A stretch of DNA of 60,202 nt from Rhizobiales bacterium UBA1912 (GTDB lineage: Bacteria; Pseudomonadota; Alphaproteobacteria; Rhizobiales; Devosiaceae): NCBI GenBank assembly GCA_002337455.1, contig DDGC01000009.1, positions 1 to 60,202 of the forward strand, in the 5' to 3' direction. The position numbers were made by a program, and so were the translations under genes. The notes under the pieces are model-generated. The model did no database searches. It saw only the letters and a list, made by a program, of their open reading frames with translations, and was not told the DNA's origin. This document shows, in pieces, positions 1 to 7,670 of the stretch (its first letter is position 1; the number at the start of each line of letters is the position of its first letter).

Positions 1-693
1 GCCGAAGTCACAATCGATGGCGTGGTCACCGTCGCCGACGCCGCCGCGCTCTCCGAGGGCCGCTTTGCTGCCAATGAAGAGGCCGTCGACGCCCAGCGTC
101 GTCTCGATGAAATGCTCGATCACGATACCCCCTTGGGCGAACTTTTCGAAGACCAGCTCGTCGCCGCCGACATGATCGTCCTCAACAAGACCGACCTTGT
201 CGAACCCACGGCTCTCGAAGCTGTGGAAACCGAACTGCGCGCCCACATGCGCAAGGGCACCCAGATCGTTCGCGCCGCCAATGGCCATGTCGATACGCTG
301 GCCCTGCTCGGCCTGGGCAGGTCCACCGAGGACAATCTTGAGGGCCGTGAAAGCCATCACGAACGCGAACATGATGGCGAGGGCCACGAGCACGACGATT
401 TCGACAGCTTTTCGATAACGCTCCCCTCCGGCCCCGGCCGCGATCAACTCCTCGCCGCCATCGCCGATACCATCGCCACCCATGACGTGCTGCGGCTGAA
501 GGGCTTCGCCGCCATCCCCGGCGCCCGGGCTCGCCTCGCCATCCAGGCCGTCGGCCCCCGCGTCAACGCCTATTTCGACAGGGACTGGGCAGAAGGCGAA
601 GACAGGACAACCCGCCTCGTCGTCATCGGCGAAAGCCCCCTGGCCCGCGACGCCATCGAAGCAAGCCTGAAAAAGATCGCCGAGGCGGCATAG
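1..693 (+). CDS. cobW: CobW-type GTPase/metallochaperone, 5' end cut off by window
   Basis: The reading frame is open from base 1, so the N-terminal P-loop part lies outside the window; about 230 C-terminal residues are visible. CobW belongs to the COG0523 G3E GTPases, which are thought to deliver metal (cobalt here) for cobalamin synthesis in the cytoplasm. Visible marks are the segment DGVVTVADA, the guanine-specificity motif NKTD (near base 184), a His/Asp/Glu-rich stretch with HHEREHDGEGHEHDD (about 355-400) of the kind that binds metal in this family, and a CobW C-terminal domain. It ends with TAG one base before the next gene's ATG and heads the cob gene run, which supports the cobalamin assignment over other COG0523 members. 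Confidence 0.9.
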   Translation, partial: AEVTIDGVVTVADAAALSEGRFAANEEAVDAQRRLDEMLDHDTPLGELFEDQLVAADMIVLNKTDLVEPTALEAVETELRAHMRKGTQIVRAANGHVDTLALLGLGRSTEDNLEGRESHHEREHDGEGHEHDDFDSFSITLPSGPGRDQLLAAIADTIATHDVLRLKGFAAIPGARARLAIQAVGPRVNAYFDRDWAEGEDRTTRLVVIGESPLARDAIEASLKKIAEAA

Positions 694-694
694 G

Positions 695-1129
695 ATGGAA
701 GGGGCGCCAGCCAACCCGTCCGGGCCCAAAATGCCGCTGCTGCGCTGGCTGGCCATCGTCGGTCTCGGCCCCGCTGTCGGCACGCTTGTCGTCCTTACTG
801 CCGTGCTCGTCACCGACCTGCCTTTCGCCGCTTTCGATGACCACGCCCTCGTCCTGCCTCTCGCGTTGGGGATGGGCTGGGCGCTCGGCCTGCTGCCCGC
901 AGTCCTTGCTGCCATCGGCTGGAACCTGGCCCTCCGGCACGCCTGGGTCGGCCAGCACCGCCTTCTCGCCTGCCTTGCCATCGGCGCTGCGACAGCGCTT
1001 GTCGGCGGCATTCCGGGCGCCATCGCCGTTTTCGGCAAGGCGGGCATTTTCCCGGCAGGCCTGCTGCTCATGGCGCTGGCTGGTGCCATCGCCCTTACCG
1101 CCACCGCTCTGCCGGGAGCGAGGCGCTGA
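695..1129 (+). CDS. small hydrophobic membrane protein in cob cluster
   Basis: This 144-residue protein is not recognised as a named family. It has a short polar start and about four hydrophobic stretches (roughly residues 17-40, 48-70, 84-105 and 112-138), so it should be an inner-membrane protein. Its ATG follows the cobW stop by one base, which suggests translational coupling with cobW and co-expression with the cobalamin genes. No metal-binding His/Cys motif of the CbtA/CbtB or HupE/UreJ cobalt transporters is evident, so a role in cobalt or corrinoid transport is only a guess from position. Coding is supported by the tight packing and the absence of any better frame. Confidence 0.7.
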   Translation: MEGAPANPSGPKMPLLRWLAIVGLGPAVGTLVVLTAVLVTDLPFAAFDDHALVLPLALGMGWALGLLPAVLAAIGWNLALRHAWVGQHRLLACLAIGAATALVGGIPGAIAVFGKAGIFPAGLLLMALAGAIALTATALPGARR

Positions 1130-1220
1130 TGGCCCACCGTCATGCAATCGCGCCAACAGACCGGCTAAAATCGGGACGGGTGCCCAACGCACTCACCCCA
1201 TTTACCGGCAGGAGCTCATC

Positions 1221-2252
1221 ATGGCACGCGAACGCATAAGCTTTACCACCTGCAATCTCTACAACCTCAATCGCCCCGGCCTTCCCATCTATACCGGCGA
1301 TGGCTGGACGGGCGCGCAGTATGACGCAAAGATCGCCTGGCTCGGCGCCGCGCTCGATGTCATGCGCGCCGATGTCATGGGCTTCCAGGAGCTCTGGCAC
1401 ATTGGTGCCCTCGATGACGCGCTCATGGCCGCTGGCCTCGAGCAAACCCACACCGCGCTGGTGCCCGAGGGCCATGAAGGGCAGGGCATTGTCTGCGCTG
1501 CCGCCGTGCGCTCGGACTGGCTGGTGGGCGAGCCTGAATGGATCGCAAATTTCCCGCCCGAGTTCCGCCTCCACAGCCAGGGCGATGACCCCCAGACCCC
1601 CGAAATCGAAGTCGCCATCGACAGCTTTTCGCGCCCGGTGCTCCATTTCATGGTCCAGCCGGTTGCCGATCGCTCCCCCATCGCGGTCTATGTCTGCCAC
1701 CTCAAGTCGAAATCCCCCACCCAGATCTACCGCGAGGACTGGTATGAGCGCGACACCCATTCGCGCTATGCGCAGGCGCTTGGCTACGCCATTTCCACAA
1801 TCCGTCGCACCGCAGAAGCCGCTGCCCTGCGCATGATGCTGATCGATCGCATGCGGGGCACCGATACCCCGGTGATCGTGCTGGGCGACATCAACGATGA
1901 GACCCTGTCCAACACCGCAAACGTTCTGACTGGCCAGCCGCGCTATTTGCTCGGGCTGTCCGCGGGCGGAGGCGATGCCTCGCTCTATACCGCCCAGACC
2001 CTCCAGCAATACCGCTCGACCCGCGACGTCTATTACACCCACATCTACCAGAACGAGCGCACCTCGCTCGACCACATTCTGGTCAGCCAGGAGTTTTATG
2101 ACAATTCGCGCCAGCGCGTCTGGTCGTTCCAAGGCCTCGATATTTTCAACGATCATCTCAACGTCGACGATCACAAACAGACCGGCACTACCGATCATGG
2201 CATCGTGCGGGCGACGTTCCAGCTCCAACCCGCCCGCATCGAGGAGGATTGA
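1221..2252 (+). CDS. endonuclease/exonuclease/phosphatase family protein
   Basis: A 343-residue protein of the EEP (DNase I-like) fold superfamily, whose members are metal-dependent phosphoesterases acting on nucleic acids or phospholipids. Visible signatures are FQELWH near residue 54 (metal-binding Glu), GDINDE near residue 220, SLDHILVS near residue 285 and TDHGIV at the C-terminus (catalytic Asp-His). The frame is open far upstream, but ATG 1221 is preceded by AGGAGC at good spacing and starts the homologous region. The stop overlaps the cobN ATG (TGATG). No signal peptide is seen, so it should be cytoplasmic. The substrate cannot be predicted; a nuclease inside a cob operon is not a standard arrangement. 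Confidence 0.82.
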   Translation: MARERISFTTCNLYNLNRPGLPIYTGDGWTGAQYDAKIAWLGAALDVMRADVMGFQELWHIGALDDALMAAGLEQTHTALVPEGHEGQGIVCAAAVRSDWLVGEPEWIANFPPEFRLHSQGDDPQTPEIEVAIDSFSRPVLHFMVQPVADRSPIAVYVCHLKSKSPTQIYREDWYERDTHSRYAQALGYAISTIRRTAEAAALRMMLIDRMRGTDTPVIVLGDINDETLSNTANVLTGQPRYLLGLSAGGGDASLYTAQTLQQYRSTRDVYYTHIYQNERTSLDHILVSQEFYDNSRQRVWSFQGLDIFNDHLNVDDHKQTGTTDHGIVRATFQLQPARIEED

Positions 2253-5200
2253 TGCATCTACTCGCCGCCCAGGCCGGCGCGCTGCAACAGGAGGGCGAGG
2301 CTATCGACCTCGCCCAGACCCCAGGCGATTTCGCCTTCGCGTCTTCGGCCGATAGCGAACTGGCCATGCTCGCCGCCGCCGCCGACAGGTCGGGCGAGGA
2401 CGGCTTGCGGTTGGCCAATCTCATGCGGCTCAGCCACAATTTCTCGGTGGACCTGTGGTGCGAGGATACGCTCGCCCACGCGCGCCTCATCGTCATCCGC
2501 CTGATCGGCGGTTCGGCCTATTGGCCCTATGGCTGCGACGAGATCGAAATGCTGGCCCGGCAAAAGTCGATTCCCCTGGCCTTCCTCCCCGGCGATGCCA
2601 CCCCCGACCCCGTCCTTCTCGCCCGCTCGACGATCCCCGAGCCCGATTGGCACGCCCTCCACAAACTGTTCCTCACCGGCGGCCCCGACAACGCCGACGC
2701 CATCCTCTCCGCCTTCCGCGCCCTCGCATCGCACCATCCCATCGCCAACGCCCCCAACCCCTTCCCCGCCTTCGGTTTCTGGGATCGGGAGTGGGGTATT
2801 GTCGAAACCCTGGCTGGCTTGCCCCCAGCGCCCGCCACACCTCTCCTTAAGGGGGAGAGAGCCCGCCCCCGACTTGATCGGGGGTCGACCCTTGCGCAGC
2901 AAGGGGCGGGTGAGGGGGCCTTCGAAAAGAACTCCAGACGCCCGGCGCCGACAGCGACCTTCCCGTCAAACGCCACCATCCCAATCCTCTTCTACCGCGC
3001 CGTCCTCGAAGGCGCCGGCACCGCCACCCTCGAATCCCTCATCGATGGCCTGAAATCCCGCGGCCTCACTCCGGTCCCCATCGTCATCTCCTCGCTCAAG
3101 GTTGCCGATTGCGCCACTTTCGTGCGCGCAACTCTCGGCGCGCTCCAGCCCGCCGCCATCTTCAACCTCACCGGTTTCGCCCTCGGCCTTAACGATCTGA
3201 CCTCAGAGAAAAACCCCTTCGCCCTCACCGACGCCCCCATCATCCAGCTCGTCCAGGGCTCGCGTCCGCCGGTCATGTGGGAGGCCGACCCGCGCGGCCT
3301 GACCTCCAAGGACCTTGCCATGCAGGTGGTCCTCCCCGAAATCGATGGTCGCATTGGCGCGCTGATCGTCGGGCACAAGGCCGAAGCTGTCTGGCACGCC
3401 CGCACCCAATGCCCGCTCACCGCTTTCACCCCGGAACCCGACGGCATCGCCCGCGCCGTCGATCTGGCAGCCAACTACGCCCGCCTGCGCGCCAAATCCC
3501 CGGCTCAGCGCAAGATCGGCCTTGTCCTCGCCAACTACCCCCTAAAAGACGGCCGCCTCGCCAACGGCGTCGGCTACGACGCCCCGCAATCGACCGTCGA
3601 AATCCTGCAGGTGCTTTCGGGCGCCGGCTACGACATCGGAACAGGCAATCCGACCCTCGGGCTTGCCGCCTCTTCACCTCCCGAACCCCACTTTCCTTCT
3701 CCCCTCGAGAGGGGAGAAGGTGGGCCGAAGGGTCGGATGAGGGGTGCGCAGCGCTCGCCCGCAAACCCCCCTTTGTCGTCCGGCACCGCCCTTATCGAAC
3801 ACCTCCAAACCGGTCCCACCAACGCCCGCCCGCAGCACGGCACGTCGGACGCCATCCTGCCGCTCGAAACCTACAAAACCTGGCTCAAAGCCCTCCATCC
3901 CTGCATAGGCGAGGATGTCCCGGCCCGCTGGGGCGCCCCTGAAACCGACCCCTTCGTGCGCGATAACGCCTTCCACCTGCCGGTCAAGATTTTCGGCAAT
4001 ATCGCCATCCTGCTCCAGCCGGCCCGCGCTTACGATGTGGCCGAAGAGATCAGCTTTCACGATCCCAATCTGGTCCCGCCCCACGCCTATATCGCCAGCT
4101 ATCTCTGGCTGCGCCAAACCTTCGGCATCGATGCGCTGATCCACAATGGCAAGCACGGCAATCTCGAATGGCTGCCGGGCAAGGCCAATGCCCTCGACAG
4201 CGAATCCTACCCCTCAATCCTCTGGGGGCAGGTTCCCCATTTCTACCCCTTCATCGTCAACGATCCGGGCGAAGGCACCCAGGCCAAGCGCCGCACCGGC
4301 GCCACCATTATCGACCATCTGGTCCCACCCCTGACCCGCGCCGAAACCTATGGCCCGCTCAAAGACCTCGAAGGCCTGCTCGATGAATATTATGCCGCCA
4401 TGGGCATGGATCAGCGCCGTCTGGAAAGTCTGAAACGAAAAATCCTCGATTTCACCCGCGACGCCCGCCTCGATCTCGATTTGCGCCTGCCCGACGATGA
4501 AACCGAAGCCCTCAACCAGATCGACAATTTCCTTTGCGAGCTAAAGGAAGCCCAGATCCGCGACGGCCTGCACATCTTCGGCCAGTCCCCCACCGGCACA
4601 TTCGAGCGCGACCTCCTCGTTGCCTTCGCCCGGGTGCCGCGCGGTGAGGGGCAGGGGGGCGACGCTTCGCTGATCCGCGCTTTGGCCGACGATCTCAAAC
4701 TGGGCATCGATCCCCTGTCACTCGATCTCGCCGCCCCCTGGACCGGCCCCAAGCCTGATGTTCTGGCCACTGGAGTACGGTCAGGAAAAGTTGCAGACTT
4801 TTCCGGTTCGACCGCACGACAAAGCAAAGACTCCGGTGTCTGGCGCTCCAACGGCGACACAATCGACCGCCTCGAAGCCCTTGCCGCCGCCCTCGTCACC
4901 GGCCGCGCCCCCGATCCCGATTGGACCGCCACCGCCGCCGTCCTCGATACCATCGAAACCACAATCCGCCCGCGCCTAAAAGCCTCCGGTCCCAACGAGA
5001 TCAAATCCCTGCTCGATGGTCTGGCCGGAAAATTCGTCGCCCCCGGCCCCTCCGGCGCCCCAACCCGTGGCCGCGTCGATACTCTCCCCACGGGCAGAAA
5101 CTTCTATTCGGTCGATAACCGCGCCATCCCCACCCAGACCGCATGGGCGCTCGGCCAGAAGGCTGCGGAAAATCTCCTCAAACGCCATTATCAGGATCAC

Positions 5201-6268
5201 GGCGTCTGGCTCACATCTTTGGCCATGAGCGTCTGGGGCACCGCCAATATGCGCACCGGCGGCGACGATATCGCCCAGGCCCTCGCCCTGATCGGCGCCA
5301 AACCGGTCTGGCAGGGCGCTTCCTTGACCATTTCGGGCTATGAGATTATCCCGCTCGCCAAACTCGGCCGCCCGCGCGTCGATGTCACCTTGCGCATCTC
5401 AGGCCTGTTCCGCGATGCCTTCCCCGCCCAGATCGCCCTGTTCGACCGTGCCGTGCGCGCCATCGGCGCTCTGGACGAACCCATCGAGGACAACCCCATC
5501 GCCGCCCGCATGCGCACCGATGCTCTGGCCATGATGAAAGAGGGCGCCACACAGGACGACGCCGGTTTGCGCGCCGGTCACCGCATTTTCGGCGCCGCAC
5601 CGGGCGGCTATGGCACCGGCTTGGGCAAGCTTGTCGATACCGGCAAATGGGCCGAAAAGTCCGACCTCGCCGACGCCGTCCTTGCCACCGGCCAATACGC
5701 CTATGGCGCCCGCACCGAAGGCGTCCCCGAAAAAACGCTGTTCGCCGCCCGGCTCAAATCGGCCGATGCCGTCGTCCACGTCCAGGACAATGCCGAGCAC
5801 GATCTGCTCGATTCCGATCAGTACTACCAGTTCGAAGGCGGGCTCTCCGCAGCCGTTGAAACCCTCTCGGGCCACAAGCCCGCCGCCTACCACCTCGACA
5901 CCTCTCGCCCCGAAACCCCAAAAGTTCGGACGCTGGAGGAAGAAATCGCGCGTGTCATGCGCGCCCGCGTCGTCAATCCCAAATGGATCGATGGTATCAA
6001 GCGCCACGGCTATCGCGGCGCCTTCGAGATCATCGCCACTGTCGATTTCATGTTCGGCTTCGCCGCCACCACCGGCGCCGTCAAATCCCACCATTTCGAT
6101 ATGGCCTTTGCAGCCTTCATCGAGGACGACGCCACCCGCGAGTTCCTCATCGCCGCCAACCGCTTCGGCTATGACGAACTGATCGAAAAATTCAACGAGG
6201 CCCGCACCCGCGGCTTCTGGACCCCCCGCTCCAATTCCGCCTACGCCTATCTCGAGGACGAGAAATGA
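2252..6268 (+). CDS. cobN: cobaltochelatase subunit CobN
   Basis: The large subunit of the ATP-dependent cobaltochelatase, which works with CobS and CobT (not in this window) to insert cobalt into hydrogenobyrinic acid a,c-diamide in the aerobic cobalamin pathway. The 1338-residue chain carries family hallmarks such as NGKHGNLEWLPGK (about residue 630) and GHRIFGAAPGGYGTGL (about residue 1110). A TTG lies one codon upstream, but ATG 2252 with GAGGAG 6 bases ahead is the better start, overlapping the previous stop. The protein is longer than the roughly 1275 residues known for Pseudomonas denitrificans CobN. At least three extra low-similarity segments, near residues 197-223, 482-500 and 842-870, are encoded by palindromic repeat DNA. 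The stop overlaps cobO as ATGA. Confidence 0.96.
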   Translation: MHLLAAQAGALQQEGEAIDLAQTPGDFAFASSADSELAMLAAAADRSGEDGLRLANLMRLSHNFSVDLWCEDTLAHARLIVIRLIGGSAYWPYGCDEIEMLARQKSIPLAFLPGDATPDPVLLARSTIPEPDWHALHKLFLTGGPDNADAILSAFRALASHHPIANAPNPFPAFGFWDREWGIVETLAGLPPAPATPLLKGERARPRLDRGSTLAQQGAGEGAFEKNSRRPAPTATFPSNATIPILFYRAVLEGAGTATLESLIDGLKSRGLTPVPIVISSLKVADCATFVRATLGALQPAAIFNLTGFALGLNDLTSEKNPFALTDAPIIQLVQGSRPPVMWEADPRGLTSKDLAMQVVLPEIDGRIGALIVGHKAEAVWHARTQCPLTAFTPEPDGIARAVDLAANYARLRAKSPAQRKIGLVLANYPLKDGRLANGVGYDAPQSTVEILQVLSGAGYDIGTGNPTLGLAASSPPEPHFPSPLERGEGGPKGRMRGAQRSPANPPLSSGTALIEHLQTGPTNARPQHGTSDAILPLETYKTWLKALHPCIGEDVPARWGAPETDPFVRDNAFHLPVKIFGNIAILLQPARAYDVAEEISFHDPNLVPPHAYIASYLWLRQTFGIDALIHNGKHGNLEWLPGKANALDSESYPSILWGQVPHFYPFIVNDPGEGTQAKRRTGATIIDHLVPPLTRAETYGPLKDLEGLLDEYYAAMGMDQRRLESLKRKILDFTRDARLDLDLRLPDDETEALNQIDNFLCELKEAQIRDGLHIFGQSPTGTFERDLLVAFARVPRGEGQGGDASLIRALADDLKLGIDPLSLDLAAPWTGPKPDVLATGVRSGKVADFSGSTARQSKDSGVWRSNGDTIDRLEALAAALVTGRAPDPDWTATAAVLDTIETTIRPRLKASGPNEIKSLLDGLAGKFVAPGPSGAPTRGRVDTLPTGRNFYSVDNRAIPTQTAWALGQKAAENLLKRHYQDHGVWLTSLAMSVWGTANMRTGGDDIAQALALIGAKPVWQGASLTISGYEIIPLAKLGRPRVDVTLRISGLFRDAFPAQIALFDRAVRAIGALDEPIEDNPIAARMRTDALAMMKEGATQDDAGLRAGHRIFGAAPGGYGTGLGKLVDTGKWAEKSDLADAVLATGQYAYGARTEGVPEKTLFAARLKSADAVVHVQDNAEHDLLDSDQYYQFEGGLSAAVETLSGHKPAAYHLDTSRPETPKVRTLEEEIARVMRARVVNPKWIDGIKRHGYRGAFEIIATVDFMFGFAATTGAVKSHHFDMAFAAFIEDDATREFLIAANRFGYDELIEKFNEARTRGFWTPRSNSAYAYLEDEK
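2839..2920. repeat. palindromic repeat element inside cobN (insertion 1)
   Basis: Three consecutive inverted repeats stand inside the cobN frame: CTCTCCTTAAGGGGGAGAG, CCCCCGACTTGATCGGGGG and CCCTTGCGCAGCAAGGG, followed by GGGCGGGTGAGGGGG. This pattern resembles the mobile intergenic palindromes common in alphaproteobacterial genomes. It is translated in frame into a peptide containing LLKGERARPRLDRGS, which looks unlike the rest of CobN and sits in what reads as a linker between two conserved blocks. Confidence 0.8.
3695..3750. repeat. palindromic repeat element inside cobN (insertion 2)
   Basis: A 10-bp inverted repeat, CCTTCTCCCC ... GGGGAGAAGG around a TCGAGA loop (3695-3720), is followed by GTGGGCCGAAGGGTCGGATGA and GGGG. 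This is the form of a repeat I know to be widespread between genes in Rhizobiales. Here it is read through in the cobN frame as SPLERGEGGPKGRMRG and lies in a Pro/Ser-rich segment between conserved parts of the protein. Confidence 0.82.
4778..4814. repeat. palindromic repeat element inside cobN (insertion 3)
   Basis: Nested inverted repeats: inner arms GGAAAAGT (4784-4791) and ACTTTTCC (4797-4804) around a TGCAG loop, outer arms CGGTC (4778-4782) and GACCG (4810-4814). It is different from the two repeats upstream and is translated in the cobN frame as RSGKVADFSGSTARQSKDS. The A/T-rich inner stem stands out against the GC-rich gene. It may continue for about 30 bases downstream. Confidence 0.72.
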
Positions 6269-6906
6269 CCGAACGAACCAAAAAGACCGACCTCATGACC
6301 GAGGCCGAGCGTGACGCCTATCACGCCGAAAAGATGAAAAAGAAAAAGGCGGCCCGCGACAAGCTGGTCGAGGCGAACGCCAATGAAAAGGGGCTGCTCA
6401 TCGTCCACACCGGCAAGGGCAAGGGCAAATCCACTGCCGCCTTCGGCATGGTGTTCCGCGGCATCGCCCACGGCTTCAAGATCGGCATCGTCCAATTCGT
6501 CAAAGGCAAATGGCACACCGGCGAGCGCGACATCCTCGAACATTTCCCCGATCAGGTCTCGATCAACGCCATGGGCGATGGCTTCACCTGGGAAACCCAG
6601 GACCGCCAGCGCGACCTTGCCGCCGCCCGCCAGGCCTGGGACCGGGCAAAAGAACTGATCGCCGACCCCGACTACCAGATGGTCCTGCTCGACGAACTCA
6701 ACATCTGCCTGCGCTACGACTACCTGCCGCTCGACGAAATCATTGAAACGCTGAAAAACCGCCCCGTCGGCAAGCACGTCATCATCACCGGCCGCAACGC
6801 CAAGGACGAAGTGATCGAGATCGCCGACCTCGTCACCGAAATGACCCAGATCAAGCACCCCTTCCGCGAACAGGGCATCAAGGCCCAGGCCGGGATCGAG
6901 TTTTGA
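6265..6906 (+). CDS. cobO: cob(I)yrinic acid a,c-diamide adenosyltransferase
   Basis: A 213-residue CobO/BtuR-type corrinoid adenosyltransferase, which moves the 5'-deoxyadenosyl group from ATP to Co(I) corrinoids in the cytoplasm, the step after cobalt insertion and reduction. It has the P-loop HTGKGKGKSTAAFG near residue 50, the family motif LLDELNICLRYDYLPLDE near residue 140 and TGRNAKDEVIEIADLVTEM near residue 175. The charged, Lys-rich first 35 residues are usual for alphaproteobacterial CobO. The start overlaps the cobN stop (ATGA), so the two genes should be translationally coupled. Its stop marks the end of the first plus-strand cob block. Confidence 0.96.
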   Translation: MTERTKKTDLMTEAERDAYHAEKMKKKKAARDKLVEANANEKGLLIVHTGKGKGKSTAAFGMVFRGIAHGFKIGIVQFVKGKWHTGERDILEHFPDQVSINAMGDGFTWETQDRQRDLAAARQAWDRAKELIADPDYQMVLLDELNICLRYDYLPLDEIIETLKNRPVGKHVIITGRNAKDEVIEIADLVTEMTQIKHPFREQGIKAQAGIEF

Positions 6907-6947
6907 TGGATGCAGGGGCGGTCGAGATTCAGTTCAGGGTGAGTCGA

Positions 6948-7024
6948 AAATGGCGGCTTTTTGAGAACCGGAGCGGAGCGTACTTTTGGGACGTGAGCAC
7001 CGGAAGCGCAGAAAACCGCCATTT
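6948..7024. repeat. long imperfect palindrome after cobO
   Basis: Arms AAATGGCGG (6948-6956) and CCGCCATTT (7016-7024) enclose about 60 bases that can pair further through the GGAGCGGAGC and GTGAGCACCGG segments. The element fills the 150-bp gap between cobO and the convergent secreted-protein gene. It looks like a dispersed alphaproteobacterial intergenic repeat and could act as a transcription terminator for either gene. No T-run follows, so it is not a standard intrinsic terminator. Confidence 0.6.
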
Positions 7025-7056
7025 GCAGGCCGCCATCACCTAAATGGCCGCACAAC

Positions 7057-7548
7057 CTAAAAGCAAGCCCCGTCCTGCCCAAGGCTCTGCCCCAGCCGGT
7101 TGACCACGGCGTCAAAGCCGGGCACGTCCACCGCCGGATAGTCCAGCCGCACATTGGCGGTCTGTTGCCCGTCACAAACGAGGATCGTCTTGGCGTAGAA
7201 AACATGCCCGCCGCGCGTGCCACCCCAAGCCGCCCAGTCGGGGGTTTCCGAGCGATAGGTTATCGCCCAGCCCTCGGCCTCTTCCGCCCCGATCCGCCGT
7301 CGCATTTCGGTTAGAAAATCGGCCTCCTGCGCCGGCCCGCCCCACGCTGTAATCACCGCCCGCCCGCTCGATGCGCGAAAGCGCCGGCCCTCGCCCGCAA
7401 CCTGGGCCGGACCGTCAGCCGCAAAGTCCGCCGGAATATCCACGGCGGCACCGAATCGCGGATTGACGTAACGCGTCCAGTCCGCCGCCGGCAAACTGCC
7501 GGAAACGCTGGAAAAAATGGCTATGGCAAAGACAAATCGGCGGAACAT
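7057..7548 (-). CDS. secreted hypothetical protein
   Basis: A protein of about 163 residues with a clear signal peptide: positive MFRR start, hydrophobic core, and a probable cut after SLPAA. The mature part begins WTRYVNPRFGAAVDIPADF, a pattern seen in small periplasmic proteins of alphaproteobacteria, and has one Cys near the middle and one at the penultimate position. I do not recognise a functional family. ATG 7548 was chosen over the upstream start at 7584 because the signal peptide begins there. It is convergent with cobO and divergent from the LacI-type regulator; a link to cobalamin synthesis is not indicated. Confidence 0.75.
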   Translation of the reverse strand: MFRRFVFAIAIFSSVSGSLPAADWTRYVNPRFGAAVDIPADFAADGPAQVAGEGRRFRASSGRAVITAWGGPAQEADFLTEMRRRIGAEEAEGWAITYRSETPDWAAWGGTRGGHVFYAKTILVCDGQQTANVRLDYPAVDVPGFDAVVNRLGQSLGQDGACF

Positions 7549-7670
7549 TTTGCGATGATTGCCTCTCGAATATGGCTTTCGCAAGCCGCCTTTTCTCCCC
7601 GTGGTTCCGCTTGGCCCTCAATTGGCGTAAACAATGGCCACAAAAAGCAAGGCGTTTGGGGCAGGGGCAA

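Noticed and set aside
786..1220. N-terminal extension of the EEP-family gene to 786
   Set aside because: The extension overlaps the membrane-protein gene in another frame; ATG 1221 has a good ribosome binding site and starts the conserved domain.
4760..4775. GCCACTG-like words suggestive of a cobalamin riboswitch B12 box (4767, also 17514)
   Set aside because: They lie inside coding genes and lack the other conserved elements of the riboswitch. A riboswitch for the cob operon may lie upstream of this window.
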